The notes beneath the pieces are model-generated. The model worked only from the letters and a program-made list of their open reading frames with translations, searched no databases and was not told the origin of the DNA. From positions 1 to 9,149 of the forward strand of contig JBEGQX010000184.1 of the NCBI GenBank assembly GCA_041180805.1: 9,149 nucleotides of DNA. Direction: 5' to 3'. Below are positions 1-6,605 of this stretch, piece after piece (the first letter of the stretch is position 1; each line of letters starts with the position of its first letter). The DNA comes from JBEGQX01 sp041180805 (GTDB taxonomy: Bacteria > Planctomycetota > Planctomycetia > Gemmatales > Gemmataceae). Made by a program: the position numbers and the translations under genes.

Positions 1-766
1 GACGGGTCCCAAGACCCATGCTTAGGGTGAAGCCGGTATAAGGGGCTTCTATCCGCCTGCATGCCGCCTCGGCCACACCATCGCGCCTTATAATGATGGC
101 GCCTTCCAGCTTGGCAATATCTTTGATCTGTTCACGAACCGCGGGGTCGCGAATGTCCCTTTCGGGATCGCTATAACCCCGGAATGGATTGAAGTTCATG
201 GGGCGTGAAAGGTTCATCACTTTGCGGGTGTCCCCCACCACGAACATGGTTCCAACAGGCTGTCCTTCACGGCCCTCCTGGCCGATCTCGGTGGCAAGGT
301 CCACCACGGCGCGCAGGGTTTCTAGGGGAACCTGGGTGTCCAGCCTGCGAAGGTCTTTCGCGCTAAGTTTTTCCAGGTGTTCACCAAGATGAATCAGGCT
401 AAGTGTGTCAAGCACATCGGGCTTTTCCTCACCCACCTCGATGCCGTTATACAGCACCACCACGCCCGCACCCTGGCGGAGTTTTTCGCTACGAACCGCT
501 TCAAGAAGCGCAAGGCTCATGCGCTCTTGTGTGGGGGTGGGGCCGGATTCAATTTCAAGAAGGGTAAGGTCAGGGTGTTCTTTCACCCGAATGCTGTCGC
601 TTTGGTGTTTGGGAGCAACCAGAATCTTTATGCCGGATAGTTCCTTGAGCACACTATCCCAGTCCATGGGACCATCCGCCATGATCAATACCGCATCGGC
701 GGGAATGGTTTGCACCATTTTCCGGGCGGCCTGCAACAGTTTGATGGTCTCCATGCCCAATGGCAT
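1..766 (-). CDS. Diadenylate cyclase (DisA_N/DAC domain) with DacZ-like N-terminal domain, 3' end beyond window
   Basis: The protein would condense two ATP into the second messenger c-di-AMP. Only the first 255 codons are present, because the reading frame stays open to base 1. Residues about 215-255 match the start of a DAC domain. EGAIIIRRDG begins at E221 and GLGTR ends the visible part at R255. The 32-residue spacing between the EGA and GTR motifs is that of the DGA and GTRH motifs in DisA/CdaA proteins, and the cut codon (first base C) fits the expected His. The roughly 210 residues before it are an alpha/beta domain, which I compare to the pyruvate-kinase-C-like N-terminus of archaeal DacZ; this comparison is from memory. 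No membrane segment is seen, so it should be cytosolic. The ATG at 766 has AGGTGA 4 nt upstream. A TTG 18 nt further upstream is possible, and an in-frame TAA lies beyond that. The usual catalytic Asp of DGA is Glu here. The DAC call is firm; the family branch is less certain. Confidence 0.82.
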   Translation of the reverse strand, partial: MPLGMETIKLLQAARKMVQTIPADAVLIMADGPMDWDSVLKELSGIKILVAPKHQSDSIRVKEHPDLTLLEIESGPTPTQERMSLALLEAVRSEKLRQGAGVVVLYNGIEVGEEKPDVLDTLSLIHLGEHLEKLSAKDLRRLDTQVPLETLRAVVDLATEIGQEGREGQPVGTMFVVGDTRKVMNLSRPMNFNPFRGYSDPERDIRDPAVREQIKDIAKLEGAIIIRRDGVAEAACRRIEAPYTGFTLSMGLGTR

Positions 767-808
767 TTGCTCACCTGATTCCAATTTGGATAAAGCCAGA
801 CTTACATC

Positions 809-837
809 ATATTATTTTGATGTTTGAAATCGAACAA
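809..837 (-). promoter_or_regulatory. Candidate promoter of the diadenylate cyclase gene
   Basis: On the minus strand, TTGTTC (837-832) and TAATAT (814-809) are separated by 17 bp. The -35 matches sigma70 consensus at 3 of 6 positions and the -10 at 4 of 6. Transcription would start near 802, leaving a leader of about 35 nt before the ATG at 766. The AT-rich stretch stands out against its surroundings, but the boxes are only moderate matches. Confidence 0.35.
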
Positions 838-873
838 GCGAAGAATGTCTGATATGCGCCACAAATGGCAATA

Positions 874-895
874 AAGGTTGGGATTATTCAACCTT
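874..895 (-). terminator. Weak hairpin at the 3' end of the transglutaminase-like gene
   Basis: AAGGTTG (874-880) pairs with CAACCTT (889-895) around an 8-nt loop, giving a 7-bp stem that includes the end of the transglutaminase-like gene and its TAA. On the minus strand it is followed by TATTGCC rather than a proper T-tract. It may be a weak terminator or only an RNA 3'-end hairpin separating this gene from the cyclase gene downstream. Confidence 0.25.
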
Positions 896-1930
896 GTACT
901 TCAGCACATACGCATATTCATTGCCGCTGTTTGGTTTTTGCACCGCAACGACAATCGATCCCGGGGGCGCCCTGAAGTTGGCTACAAACCCCGCTCCTTG
1001 TCTTGGAGAGGTGACCAAAGGCTTGTCGTTTGCAACAATCAGCATCTTTGAAATGTCACCGGATTCAATGATCACCCTCACTTGCTGGCCGGTTTTCAAT
1101 CGGGATTGCAAGGGAGCATCCACAACCTTTAACTTCACCCCCGGTACATCAAACACCTCTGGAAAGCCATCAAAACCCTTGGCCTTGATGGACTTGTTAA
1201 TGTTCGAAGGGCTGATCCCCATGCGAAACATCGATGCCCTCACCAGTGGCAGCCGATCAAACTCATCCTTCGAGATGGTCTTCTCGATCAATTGCCATTT
1301 CGAATCTTCCGGGTAATGCGAGAACCTCATCTGGTCGGGTGGAACCAGAAAGAACATGGGTTCGAAGTTTTTCCTGAACTGCTCTTTTTCGATGCTTCCT
1401 GACCCGAAGGTCGGATCGATCAATTCCCATTTGCCATCCAGCTTGACGGCGTTCCACGCATGGGTGTTGTGCAAGGGCACGCCGGACTTGTCCTTGTTGC
1501 CATCGCGGGCATGGCCGGTAATCTGCACCACCTCAAGCCCGGCTTCCTCGCAAAGCTTTTTGTAAATGCGCGAGTATCCCTCGCAGACGCACAGGCGGCT
1601 ATTTAACACCGCTTCCGGAGTGTTCTTCTCAAGTTTCAGGTCTTTCTTCAGCAGGGAATCCACATCATAGCTGATGCGATCTGTCACCCAACGATAAATG
1701 CACCAGGCTTTCTCCTTGTCGCCCTTGGCTTTTGAGACAAGAAAATCCGCGAGTGTCTTGAAGTCCGCCTCATCGGCTTTCCTGGCGGACAGAGCATGCT
1801 TTTCCAGGGCGGGAAATCGCGGAGTGCGTGGCGGTTCGGCCTTGGCCTCCAGCAGCAACAAGGTGGTGGCCGGAAGAAGTAAAATAGCGATGGCTCTAAG
1901 TGCAAAAGGCATGATTTGGTCGCTTTCCAT
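884..1930 (-). CDS. Exported transglutaminase-like (papain-fold) domain protein
   Basis: This 348-residue protein has a hydrophobic N-terminal segment (residues about 8-27) ending in AKA before EPP, a plausible signal peptide cleaved after residue 31, so it should act outside the cytoplasm. Residues about 55-180 resemble the transglutaminase-like superfamily seen in KY/CYK3-type proteins. The putative triad is Cys116 in CVCEGYS, His157 in NTHAWNAV and Asp172 in ELIDPTFGSG. These bacterial relatives can be proteases or amidases, so cross-linking activity should not be assumed. The C-terminal 150 residues look beta-rich and I do not recognise them. The ATG at 1930 has AGGAA almost touching it. 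The in-frame ATG at 1912 (Met7) would give a more typical signal peptide and leaves room for GGAAAG as ribosome-binding site, so 1912 may be the real start. The gene is divergent from the DUF1501 gene and lies upstream of the cyclase gene on the same strand, with a 117-nt gap. The substrate is unknown. Confidence 0.85.
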   Translation of the reverse strand: MESDQIMPFALRAIAILLLPATTLLLLEAKAEPPRTPRFPALEKHALSARKADEADFKTLADFLVSKAKGDKEKAWCIYRWVTDRISYDVDSLLKKDLKLEKNTPEAVLNSRLCVCEGYSRIYKKLCEEAGLEVVQITGHARDGNKDKSGVPLHNTHAWNAVKLDGKWELIDPTFGSGSIEKEQFRKNFEPMFFLVPPDQMRFSHYPEDSKWQLIEKTISKDEFDRLPLVRASMFRMGISPSNINKSIKAKGFDGFPEVFDVPGVKLKVVDAPLQSRLKTGQQVRVIIESGDISKMLIVANDKPLVTSPRQGAGFVANFRAPPGSIVVAVQKPNSGNEYAYVLKYKVE

Positions 1931-1948
1931 TTCCTATGAAAGTAACCA

Positions 1949-1957
1949 ATATTACCA
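1949..1957 (-). promoter_or_regulatory. Possible extended -10 promoter of the transglutaminase-like gene
   Basis: The minus strand reads TGGTAATAT at 1957-1949, which fits an extended -10 (TGn followed by TAATAT). No good -35 box lies at the right distance. The start point would be near 1943, which gives a very short leader to the ATG at 1930 and about 30 nt to the ATG at 1912. Confidence 0.25.
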
Positions 1958-1980
1958 TGAAATTTTGTCATCAAGAAGGT

Positions 1981-2009
1981 TTGACTTTGCCGATTTGATA
2001 AGGAACAAT
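1981..2009 (+). promoter_or_regulatory. Candidate promoter of the DUF1501 gene
   Basis: TTGACT (1981-1986, 5 of 6 match to the sigma70 -35) and AACAAT (2004-2009, 4 of 6 match to the -10) are separated by exactly 17 bp. Transcription would start near 2016, about 30 nt before the DUF1501 start codon. It lies in the gap shared with the divergent transglutaminase-like gene. Confidence 0.5.
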
Positions 2010-2047
2010 GATTTCTGTCCGATTTATTCCCACCCCAATGGACACTC

Positions 2048-3451
2048 ATGCTTCCTGGCAAGACCAAGGCACCGGTTATTTGTAGTGGACCAACCCGGAG
2101 AGGGTTGCTTGCCTTGGGTGCGAGTGCGTTTTTACCCGCCTTCATGGGTGGGGGTTACGCCCGTGCCGCAAAACAATCGCGGACCCGTTCGGTAATTCTT
2201 GTGAACCTGTTTGGCGGACCCAGCCACATTGATACCTTCGATATGAAGCCCGATGCCCCCAAGGAAATAAGGGGCGAGTTTGGAAGTATCCCGACCAGTA
2301 TTCCGGGTTATCGTGTTTGCGAATACCTGCCTCAGATTGCCAGGCGCATGAATGATGCGACTATCATTCGCACGGTAAGCCATGGCTACAACAGTCACAA
2401 TCCGTATTCGGTGCTGACCGGTTTTACCGGTGGTTCAGATCGCGAGAATTATTTTGCCAAGCCGAGTGATCATCCCTCGATGAGTGCGATCTGCCAGCAT
2501 TTGGGGATGAATACTCCGGGTGTGCCATTTCATGTGCTAATGCCTGCCTACCCTGGTTTCAGCCAGGGCCTGAGGCGTGCCGGCCCATATGGTGGCTACC
2601 TCGGCAGGCAGTACGATCCGCTGCTGACACAATGTGAACCAACCTTTGCACGCAAAGGCGCCTTTTACGATCCCGTGGTGCCTGTGGGGGAACCCATGCT
2701 TGGCGGTTTGGGCAATAACATGGGAATTACCATCGATAGATTGCACGATCGCAAAGCTCTTCATCGCAATATCGAAAGTGCCCGCCAAAGTTATGATTCA
2801 GGTTATGTTGGCAAGGCCTGGAACCGCCAGCAACAGGAGGCGTTTGAACTTTTGACCTCATCCCGTATTGGTTCCGCGATTGATCTTCAAAAAGAGCCAG
2901 CCTCTGTTTGTGATCGTTATGGTAGAAACCTTTACGGGGCCAGTTTGCTTGCGGCAAGAAGATTGGTTGAGTCTGGGGTGACCTTTGTAACGGTCAACTG
3001 GGAATGCGCCGCCGATACCCATGGTGGCCATTGGGATATGCACAACAACAACTTTGGAATGTTGAAGTTCAACCTTCCCATTTTGGATGTTATGGTAAGC
3101 GCGTTAATGGACGACCTTCAGGCCCGCGGATTGTGGGATTCCACACTTGTGATTGTTACGGGTGAGATGGGACGAACGCCCAAGGTGAATGCTGCCGCGG
3201 GTAGGGATCATTGGCCCCAGTGCGGGTTTGCCCTTCTGTTTGGATCGCAAATACGCAAGGGTTTGATTTACGGCACCTCCGACAAACAGGCTGCCTATCC
3301 TTCCGATCATGCTGTCAGCCCGGGTGACTTGTGTGCCACCGTGTATCATCTTCTAGGAGTGGATTCTGAAGCCACCATGTTGGATAATCTAGGCAGGCCA
3401 ATTCATGTCTCGCATGGCGGCAAGCCTATCATGCAGATTCTTGGAAGTTGA
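2048..3451 (+). CDS. DUF1501 family protein with Tat signal peptide
   Basis: This is a 467-residue member of the DUF1501 family, which is related in fold to the alkaline-phosphatase/sulfatase superfamily and is greatly expanded in Planctomycetota. Residues 16-40 form a twin-arginine signal (Arg17-Arg18 in TRRGLLALGA, then a hydrophobic run and YARA), so it should be exported folded. Family hallmarks are GGPSHIDTFDMKP at residues 56-68, a WDMHNNNF block in the second half, and GEMGRTPK followed by GRDHWP near the C-terminus. His and Asp residues in these blocks probably bind metal; this is inferred from the superfamily. The exact reaction is unknown. Many DUF1501 genes sit beside a DUF1549/DUF1553 cytochrome-type partner, but none is visible here. 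No clear Shine-Dalgarno sequence precedes the ATG; the start is chosen because it places the RR motif correctly and lies just downstream of the candidate promoter. Confidence 0.92.
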   Translation: MLPGKTKAPVICSGPTRRGLLALGASAFLPAFMGGGYARAAKQSRTRSVILVNLFGGPSHIDTFDMKPDAPKEIRGEFGSIPTSIPGYRVCEYLPQIARRMNDATIIRTVSHGYNSHNPYSVLTGFTGGSDRENYFAKPSDHPSMSAICQHLGMNTPGVPFHVLMPAYPGFSQGLRRAGPYGGYLGRQYDPLLTQCEPTFARKGAFYDPVVPVGEPMLGGLGNNMGITIDRLHDRKALHRNIESARQSYDSGYVGKAWNRQQQEAFELLTSSRIGSAIDLQKEPASVCDRYGRNLYGASLLAARRLVESGVTFVTVNWECAADTHGGHWDMHNNNFGMLKFNLPILDVMVSALMDDLQARGLWDSTLVIVTGEMGRTPKVNAAAGRDHWPQCGFALLFGSQIRKGLIYGTSDKQAAYPSDHAVSPGDLCATVYHLLGVDSEATMLDNLGRPIHVSHGGKPIMQILGS

Positions 3452-3474
3452 GTTTCCAACCCGTCATTCTTGCA

Positions 3475-3503
3475 TTGTGATGTCTTAAAGCTGCTAATAT
3501 AAT
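3475..3503 (+). promoter_or_regulatory. Near-consensus sigma70-type promoter of the DUF2617-like gene
   Basis: TTGTGA (3475-3480) and a perfect TATAAT (3498-3503) are separated by exactly 17 bp. The predicted start near 3510 lies about 30 nt before the ATG at 3541. It falls in the 77-90 bp gap between the DUF1501 stop and the next gene, where a promoter would be expected. Confidence 0.6.
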
Positions 3504-3540
3504 TTAACTGTAATGTTTATCCTGGTGGTTGAATCATCCC

Positions 3541-4083
3541 ATGCAATTGGAAATGAGACCTCCCGTACAGGACTTGGTTTTCCAATTGTACGGCAGGCAT
3601 TTACATCCCGAGTTTTTCGATATCCTCGCCACACGAACGGTGGAGCGTGAGAACTATAAGCTTCATGTTCGTGTGACCTCCACGGGACATTGGATTACCT
3701 TTGAACACCCGGAAATGGTTCTTAGTGAGGTTGCCGGCGCGAACAATCAGGAGTTCCCCGACGGAAAGCGTCTGGTGGACCTTCAACTTCGCCAGGGTTA
3801 CACCGGCAAGTTGGAACTGGGTAGGAACATCTTTTACGAGCATTGCTTTCAGGTGGAACATCTTGGGCCCGAGGCTTTTCCTCACATTCACAAGGAAATC
3901 GTTGCGGATGGCCGCAAGCGTGGCTTGATTCACCATTTTCGCACGGCAAGCCGGCTGGCGCTGCCCGCGCTTGGATTTGTTACCGCCGATGCCAGGGATG
4001 GTTGCATCGTCATTGCCACTTTTCACACCTTTCCCGGCGAATACACCGTGGTGAAGACTCAGTCTCTTATCGAACGCCGGTAG
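3541..4083 (+). CDS. DUF2617-like protein of unknown function
   Basis: This small soluble protein has about 180 residues and no signal peptide or membrane segment. It resembles the DUF2617 proteins I recall from Planctomycetota, with an early FQLYGRHLHPEFF block, a TRTVERENYKLHV segment, and a C-terminal FHTFPGEYTVVKTQSLIE block. The match is from memory and the biochemical role is unknown. Several His residues are conserved-looking (HLHPEFF, HIHKE, IHHF), which would be compatible with metal or nucleotide binding, but that is speculation. The start is uncertain. An in-frame TTG at 3529 directly abuts GGTGG, which is too close to be its ribosome-binding site. The ATG at 3541 places GGTGG 12 nt upstream, and a third candidate is the ATG at 3553. 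The gene has its own strong promoter and is separated from eda by 128 nt, so it is probably transcribed alone or as a leader gene to the eda unit. Confidence 0.75.
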   Translation: MQLEMRPPVQDLVFQLYGRHLHPEFFDILATRTVERENYKLHVRVTSTGHWITFEHPEMVLSEVAGANNQEFPDGKRLVDLQLRQGYTGKLELGRNIFYEHCFQVEHLGPEAFPHIHKEIVADGRKRGLIHHFRTASRLALPALGFVTADARDGCIVIATFHTFPGEYTVVKTQSLIERR

Positions 4084-4197
4084 GCCAGTTTTCGAATCCC
4101 TTATTCTTGCGCCGTTGTAACCAATCACAAAGAAAAGAATTTGATTGCTACCAGAAGTGGAACCTTCAAAATAGCCTTTTGCAATTGAACTTCATTT

Positions 4198-4204
4198 AGG
4201 AGGG
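4198..4204 (+). promoter_or_regulatory. Strong Shine-Dalgarno that fixes the TTG start of eda
   Basis: AGGAGGG lies 7 nt upstream of a TTG codon at 4212. This is one of the best ribosome-binding sites in the window and supports TTG as the start; the protein then begins with the expected MDRAERVRQI helix of KDPG aldolases. Confidence 0.7.
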
Positions 4205-4211
4205 TGGAAAG

Positions 4212-4865
4212 TTGGATCGTGCTGAAAGAGTAAGGCAGATCATCGACAGCGGTATTGTGGCCATTGTGCGATCTCAGGATGCGAAGCAGTTGGTTGGGGT
4301 GGCGAAGGCCCTGGCGGATGGAGGCGTAAGGGCGGTGGAAATCACCATGACAGTGCCCGATGCGCTTTCAGTTATCCGGGAAGTCCATCGCGAACTGGGG
4401 GACAGGATTATTCTTGGCGCTGGTACCATTCTGGATACCGAGACCGGTAGGGCAGCCATCCTTGCCGGGGCCGAGTATCTGGTTTCGCCAGTACTGAATC
4501 TAGACCTGATAAAGCTTTGCAATCGTTACGACAAGGGAATCATGCCCGGGGTATTCAGCCCCACCGAGATACTGACCGCCTATGAGGCTGGCGCCGATGT
4601 TTGTAAGGTATTCCCCGCAGAGGTGCTGGGGCCGGCATTCTTCAAGGCAGTTCGGGGTCCTTTGCCACAGGTAAAGATGATGCCTACCGGTGGCGTGGAC
4701 CTGACCACCGCCGCAAAGTTTCTCGAGGCGGGGGCTTGTTGTCTTGGGGTGGGCAGTCAATTGGTGGAACCCAAGGCCGTAGCCGAAGGAAACTTTGACC
4801 GTATTCGTGATCTGGCCAGCCAGTACGTCCAGATCGTCAGGGATTTTCGTTCCAAAAAGAAATAG
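4212..4865 (+). CDS. eda: 2-keto-3-deoxy-6-phosphogluconate (KDPG/KHG) aldolase
   Basis: The 217-residue class I aldolase cleaves KDPG to pyruvate and glyceraldehyde-3-phosphate, the last step of the Entner-Doudoroff and uronate pathways, in the cytosol. Its length is normal for a trimeric KDPG aldolase. Motifs follow the family order: IVAIVR (Arg20), VEITM with the general acid/base Glu43, GAGT at residues 69-72, MPGVFSPTE at 111-119, the Schiff-base Lys132 in CKVFPA, and the phosphate-binding PTGGVD at 158-163. KDPG and 4-hydroxy-2-oxoglutarate activities cannot be separated by sequence alone. It is followed after 10 nt by a KDG kinase gene, so the pair would convert KDG to central metabolites. 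That pairing points to KDG from pectin, alginate or uronic acids as a likely source. No 6-phosphogluconate dehydratase (edd) is present in the window. No clear promoter was identified in the 128-nt upstream gap. Confidence 0.95.
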   Translation: MDRAERVRQIIDSGIVAIVRSQDAKQLVGVAKALADGGVRAVEITMTVPDALSVIREVHRELGDRIILGAGTILDTETGRAAILAGAEYLVSPVLNLDLIKLCNRYDKGIMPGVFSPTEILTAYEAGADVCKVFPAEVLGPAFFKAVRGPLPQVKMMPTGGVDLTTAAKFLEAGACCLGVGSQLVEPKAVAEGNFDRIRDLASQYVQIVRDFRSKKK

Positions 4866-4875
4866 AGGTTAGAAG

Positions 4876-5862
4876 ATGAGCGCAGAAATCATTACCTTTG
4901 GCGAAGCGATGATTCGCCTTTCCCCTCCCAACTTTTTAAGGCTGGAACAGGCTCGTAGCCTCGATCTCAGGGTAGGTGGCGCGGAATTGAACACAGCGGT
5001 GGGGCTGGCCCGTTTGGGGCATAAGACTGCGTGGGTTTCACGCCTGCCGGATAATCCACTGGGCCGGCTTGTTGCCAACCATGCCCGTGAAGCCGGGGTT
5101 AATGATTCCCATGTGATCTATTCCAAGGATGACAGGCTTGGATTGTACTTCCTGGAGTTTGGGGCCGCGCCCCGTGCCAGCAGTGTGGTGTACGATCGCA
5201 AGGGTTCTGCCATTGCTGCCATCCAGCCAGGAATGGTTGCTTGGGACAAGGTTTTTCAGGGTGCGAAATGGTTCCATGTCACCGGTATTACCCCCGCACT
5301 CAGCGCCAGTGCGGCGGCGGTTACCAAGGAAGCACTTATTGCCGCCCGAAAGGCTGGTGTTCAAACCAGCATGGATTTGAACTATCGCGTGAAACTCTGG
5401 TCCACGCAGGAAGCAGGCAAGTGTCTCTCGGAATTGATGCAGCATACGAATGCGCTCATCACCACCGAGGAGGATGTGGAAAAGGTCTTCGGAATTACCG
5501 GCAAGGATTATGAGGATGTGGCCGCAAAGGTGGCCGAGAAATTTTCGCTGGATATTGTTGCCATCACCCTGCGTGAAAACCCGCTGGTTTGGAAGAACTC
5601 GTGGACGGGTATTGCCTATCAGAAGGGCAAGGTCTACAAGACACGCACCTACGAAGTGGAAATTGTGGATAGACTTGGAGCCGGTGATTCTTTTGCCGCC
5701 GGTCTGATTCATGGTTTGCTGACCGGCGACATCCAGAAGGCGGTGGACTGGGGCGTTGCCACCAGTGCCATCAAGCATTCCATTCCCGGGGACTTCGCCT
5801 GGGTTCGTGCCGATGAGGTGGAAAGCCTTCTCAAAGGAGGGGGCCTGCGAATTAGCAGGTAA
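4876..5862 (+). CDS. kdgK: PfkB-family sugar kinase, probably 2-keto-3-deoxygluconate kinase
   Basis: This 328-residue ribokinase/PfkB-family enzyme should phosphorylate 2-keto-3-deoxygluconate to KDPG with ATP, supplying the aldolase encoded just upstream. The first PfkB signature region is at residues 34-48 (GGAELNTAVGLARLG). The second, DRLGAGDSFAAGLI, is at 265-278, with Asp271 as catalytic base and GAGD forming the anion hole. DLNYRVKLW at 167-175 is the D-x-N-x-R-x-x-LW pattern typical of KDG kinases and supports this substrate over fructose or ribose. The ATG at 4876 has GAGG 7 nt upstream and lies 10 nt after the eda stop. The nnrE start follows 5 nt after this gene ends, so the three genes are almost surely one transcript. 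Substrate identity is inferred from the motif and from the neighbour; fructokinase is the main alternative. Confidence 0.9.
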   Translation: MSAEIITFGEAMIRLSPPNFLRLEQARSLDLRVGGAELNTAVGLARLGHKTAWVSRLPDNPLGRLVANHAREAGVNDSHVIYSKDDRLGLYFLEFGAAPRASSVVYDRKGSAIAAIQPGMVAWDKVFQGAKWFHVTGITPALSASAAAVTKEALIAARKAGVQTSMDLNYRVKLWSTQEAGKCLSELMQHTNALITTEEDVEKVFGITGKDYEDVAAKVAEKFSLDIVAITLRENPLVWKNSWTGIAYQKGKVYKTRTYEVEIVDRLGAGDSFAAGLIHGLLTGDIQKAVDWGVATSAIKHSIPGDFAWVRADEVESLLKGGGLRISR

Positions 5863-5867
5863 CCTTT

Positions 5868-6521
5868 ATGAAATCCCTTAGCGTGGAACAGTCACGGCAG
5901 ATCGATTGGGTTGCCAAGGATCAGGGCCATATTCCCGGCATTGTTCTCATGGAAAATGCCGGGCGTGGTATCACCGAGTGCCTGCTAAGGCATAAACCCA
6001 AATCCGTGCTTGTCTGTTGTGGCAGGGGCAACAATGGGGGAGATGGATTTGTGATAGCCCGCCATCTGGATCAAGCCGGTATTCCTGTTCGCGTCATCCT
6101 GTTTGCCAACCCTGGCGACCTGTTGGGTGATGCTTACATGAATTATTCCATGGTCTATCACTCTGATATACCATTTGATGTTTTCCAGAAGATTGGCGAA
6201 CAGGGGTTCCAGAAGCAACTTGAAGAGGTGGAATGGGTGGTGGATGCCTTGGTTGGGACCGGTCAAAAGGGGTCACTACGGGCGCCTTTTGATTTGGCGG
6301 CAAAATTGATCAACCAGTCTGGCAAAAAGGTTCTCGCGGTGGACATCCCATCGGGTATGGATGCGGATACAGGGGAAATTACCGAACCCACCATCAAGGC
6401 AAACCTTACCGTTACGATGGTTACCTCGAAGAATGGTTTCTCCAACCCCAAGGCCAAAGCAAATCTGGGCGAACTGGAGATTGTGGGCATTGGCCTGCCA
6501 AGATGCTGGCAACCCTCTTGA
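5868..6521 (+). CDS. nnrE: NAD(P)H-hydrate epimerase (YjeF N-terminal domain only)
   Basis: The enzyme interconverts the R and S epimers of NADHX and NADPHX so that a partner dehydratase can restore NAD(P)H. At 217 residues it is a stand-alone YjeF_N protein. The C-terminal ADP/ATP-dependent dehydratase domain found in bifunctional Nnr proteins is absent and no nnrD is visible nearby. Diagnostic motifs are MENAGRG at 28-34, the nucleotide-binding GRGNNGGDGFVIARHL at 52-67, DALVGTG at 126-132 and VDIPSGMDADTG at 158-169. The ATG at 5868 follows the kdgK stop by 5 nt with AGG about 8 nt upstream, overlapping the kdgK end, so translation is probably coupled. Cotranscription with sugar catabolism fits a housekeeping repair role and need not mean a direct pathway link. 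Its TGA stop at 6519-6521 is a normal terminator codon. Confidence 0.93.
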   Translation: MKSLSVEQSRQIDWVAKDQGHIPGIVLMENAGRGITECLLRHKPKSVLVCCGRGNNGGDGFVIARHLDQAGIPVRVILFANPGDLLGDAYMNYSMVYHSDIPFDVFQKIGEQGFQKQLEEVEWVVDALVGTGQKGSLRAPFDLAAKLINQSGKKVLAVDIPSGMDADTGEITEPTIKANLTVTMVTSKNGFSNPKAKANLGELEIVGIGLPRCWQPS

Positions 6522-6531
6522 AATTCATTTC

Positions 6532-6560
6532 TTGCAATGGTATCAGCACTGCTGCACAAT
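6532..6560 (+). promoter_or_regulatory. Candidate promoter of the peroxiredoxin gene
   Basis: TTGCAA (6532-6537) and CACAAT (6555-6560) each match sigma70 consensus at 4 of 6 positions and are separated by exactly 17 bp. The start point would be near 6567, about 39 nt before the ATG at 6606. This would let the peroxiredoxin gene be transcribed apart from the eda-kdgK-nnrE unit. Confidence 0.4.
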
Positions 6561-6571
6561 TGTTTGTGCAG
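6552..6571 (+). repeat. Inverted repeat over the peroxiredoxin -10 region (operator or leader hairpin)
   Basis: CTGCACAA (6552-6559) and TTGTGCAG (6564-6571) form a perfect 8-bp inverted repeat around TTGT. It overlaps the candidate -10 box and start point, the classical position of a repressor operator. It could also fold as an RNA hairpin at the end of the nnrE transcript, but no T-tract follows, so it is not a convincing terminator. Confidence 0.45.
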
Positions 6572-6593
6572 ACCCAGCATGGTTTCATTTCCA

Positions 6594-6600
6594 AAGGAGG
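6594..6600 (+). promoter_or_regulatory. Strong ribosome-binding site of the peroxiredoxin gene
   Basis: AAGGAGG ends 5 nt before the ATG at 6606. A second ATG at 6602 is out of frame and only 1 nt from the site, so 6606 is the start; it opens directly into a Lys-Lys signal peptide. Confidence 0.7.
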
Positions 6601-6605
6601 AATGA

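Noticed and set aside
405..827. Plus-strand open frame of 140 codons
   Set aside because: It is antisense to the diadenylate cyclase gene, is Ser/Arg-rich without recognisable domains, and has no ribosome-binding site.
3601..4128. Minus-strand open frame of 175 codons
   Set aside because: It is antisense to the DUF2617-like gene, which has its own promoter; the antisense product shows no recognisable motif.
5038..5778. Minus-strand open frame of 246 codons
   Set aside because: It is the antisense shadow of the KDG kinase gene, which has clear PfkB motifs.
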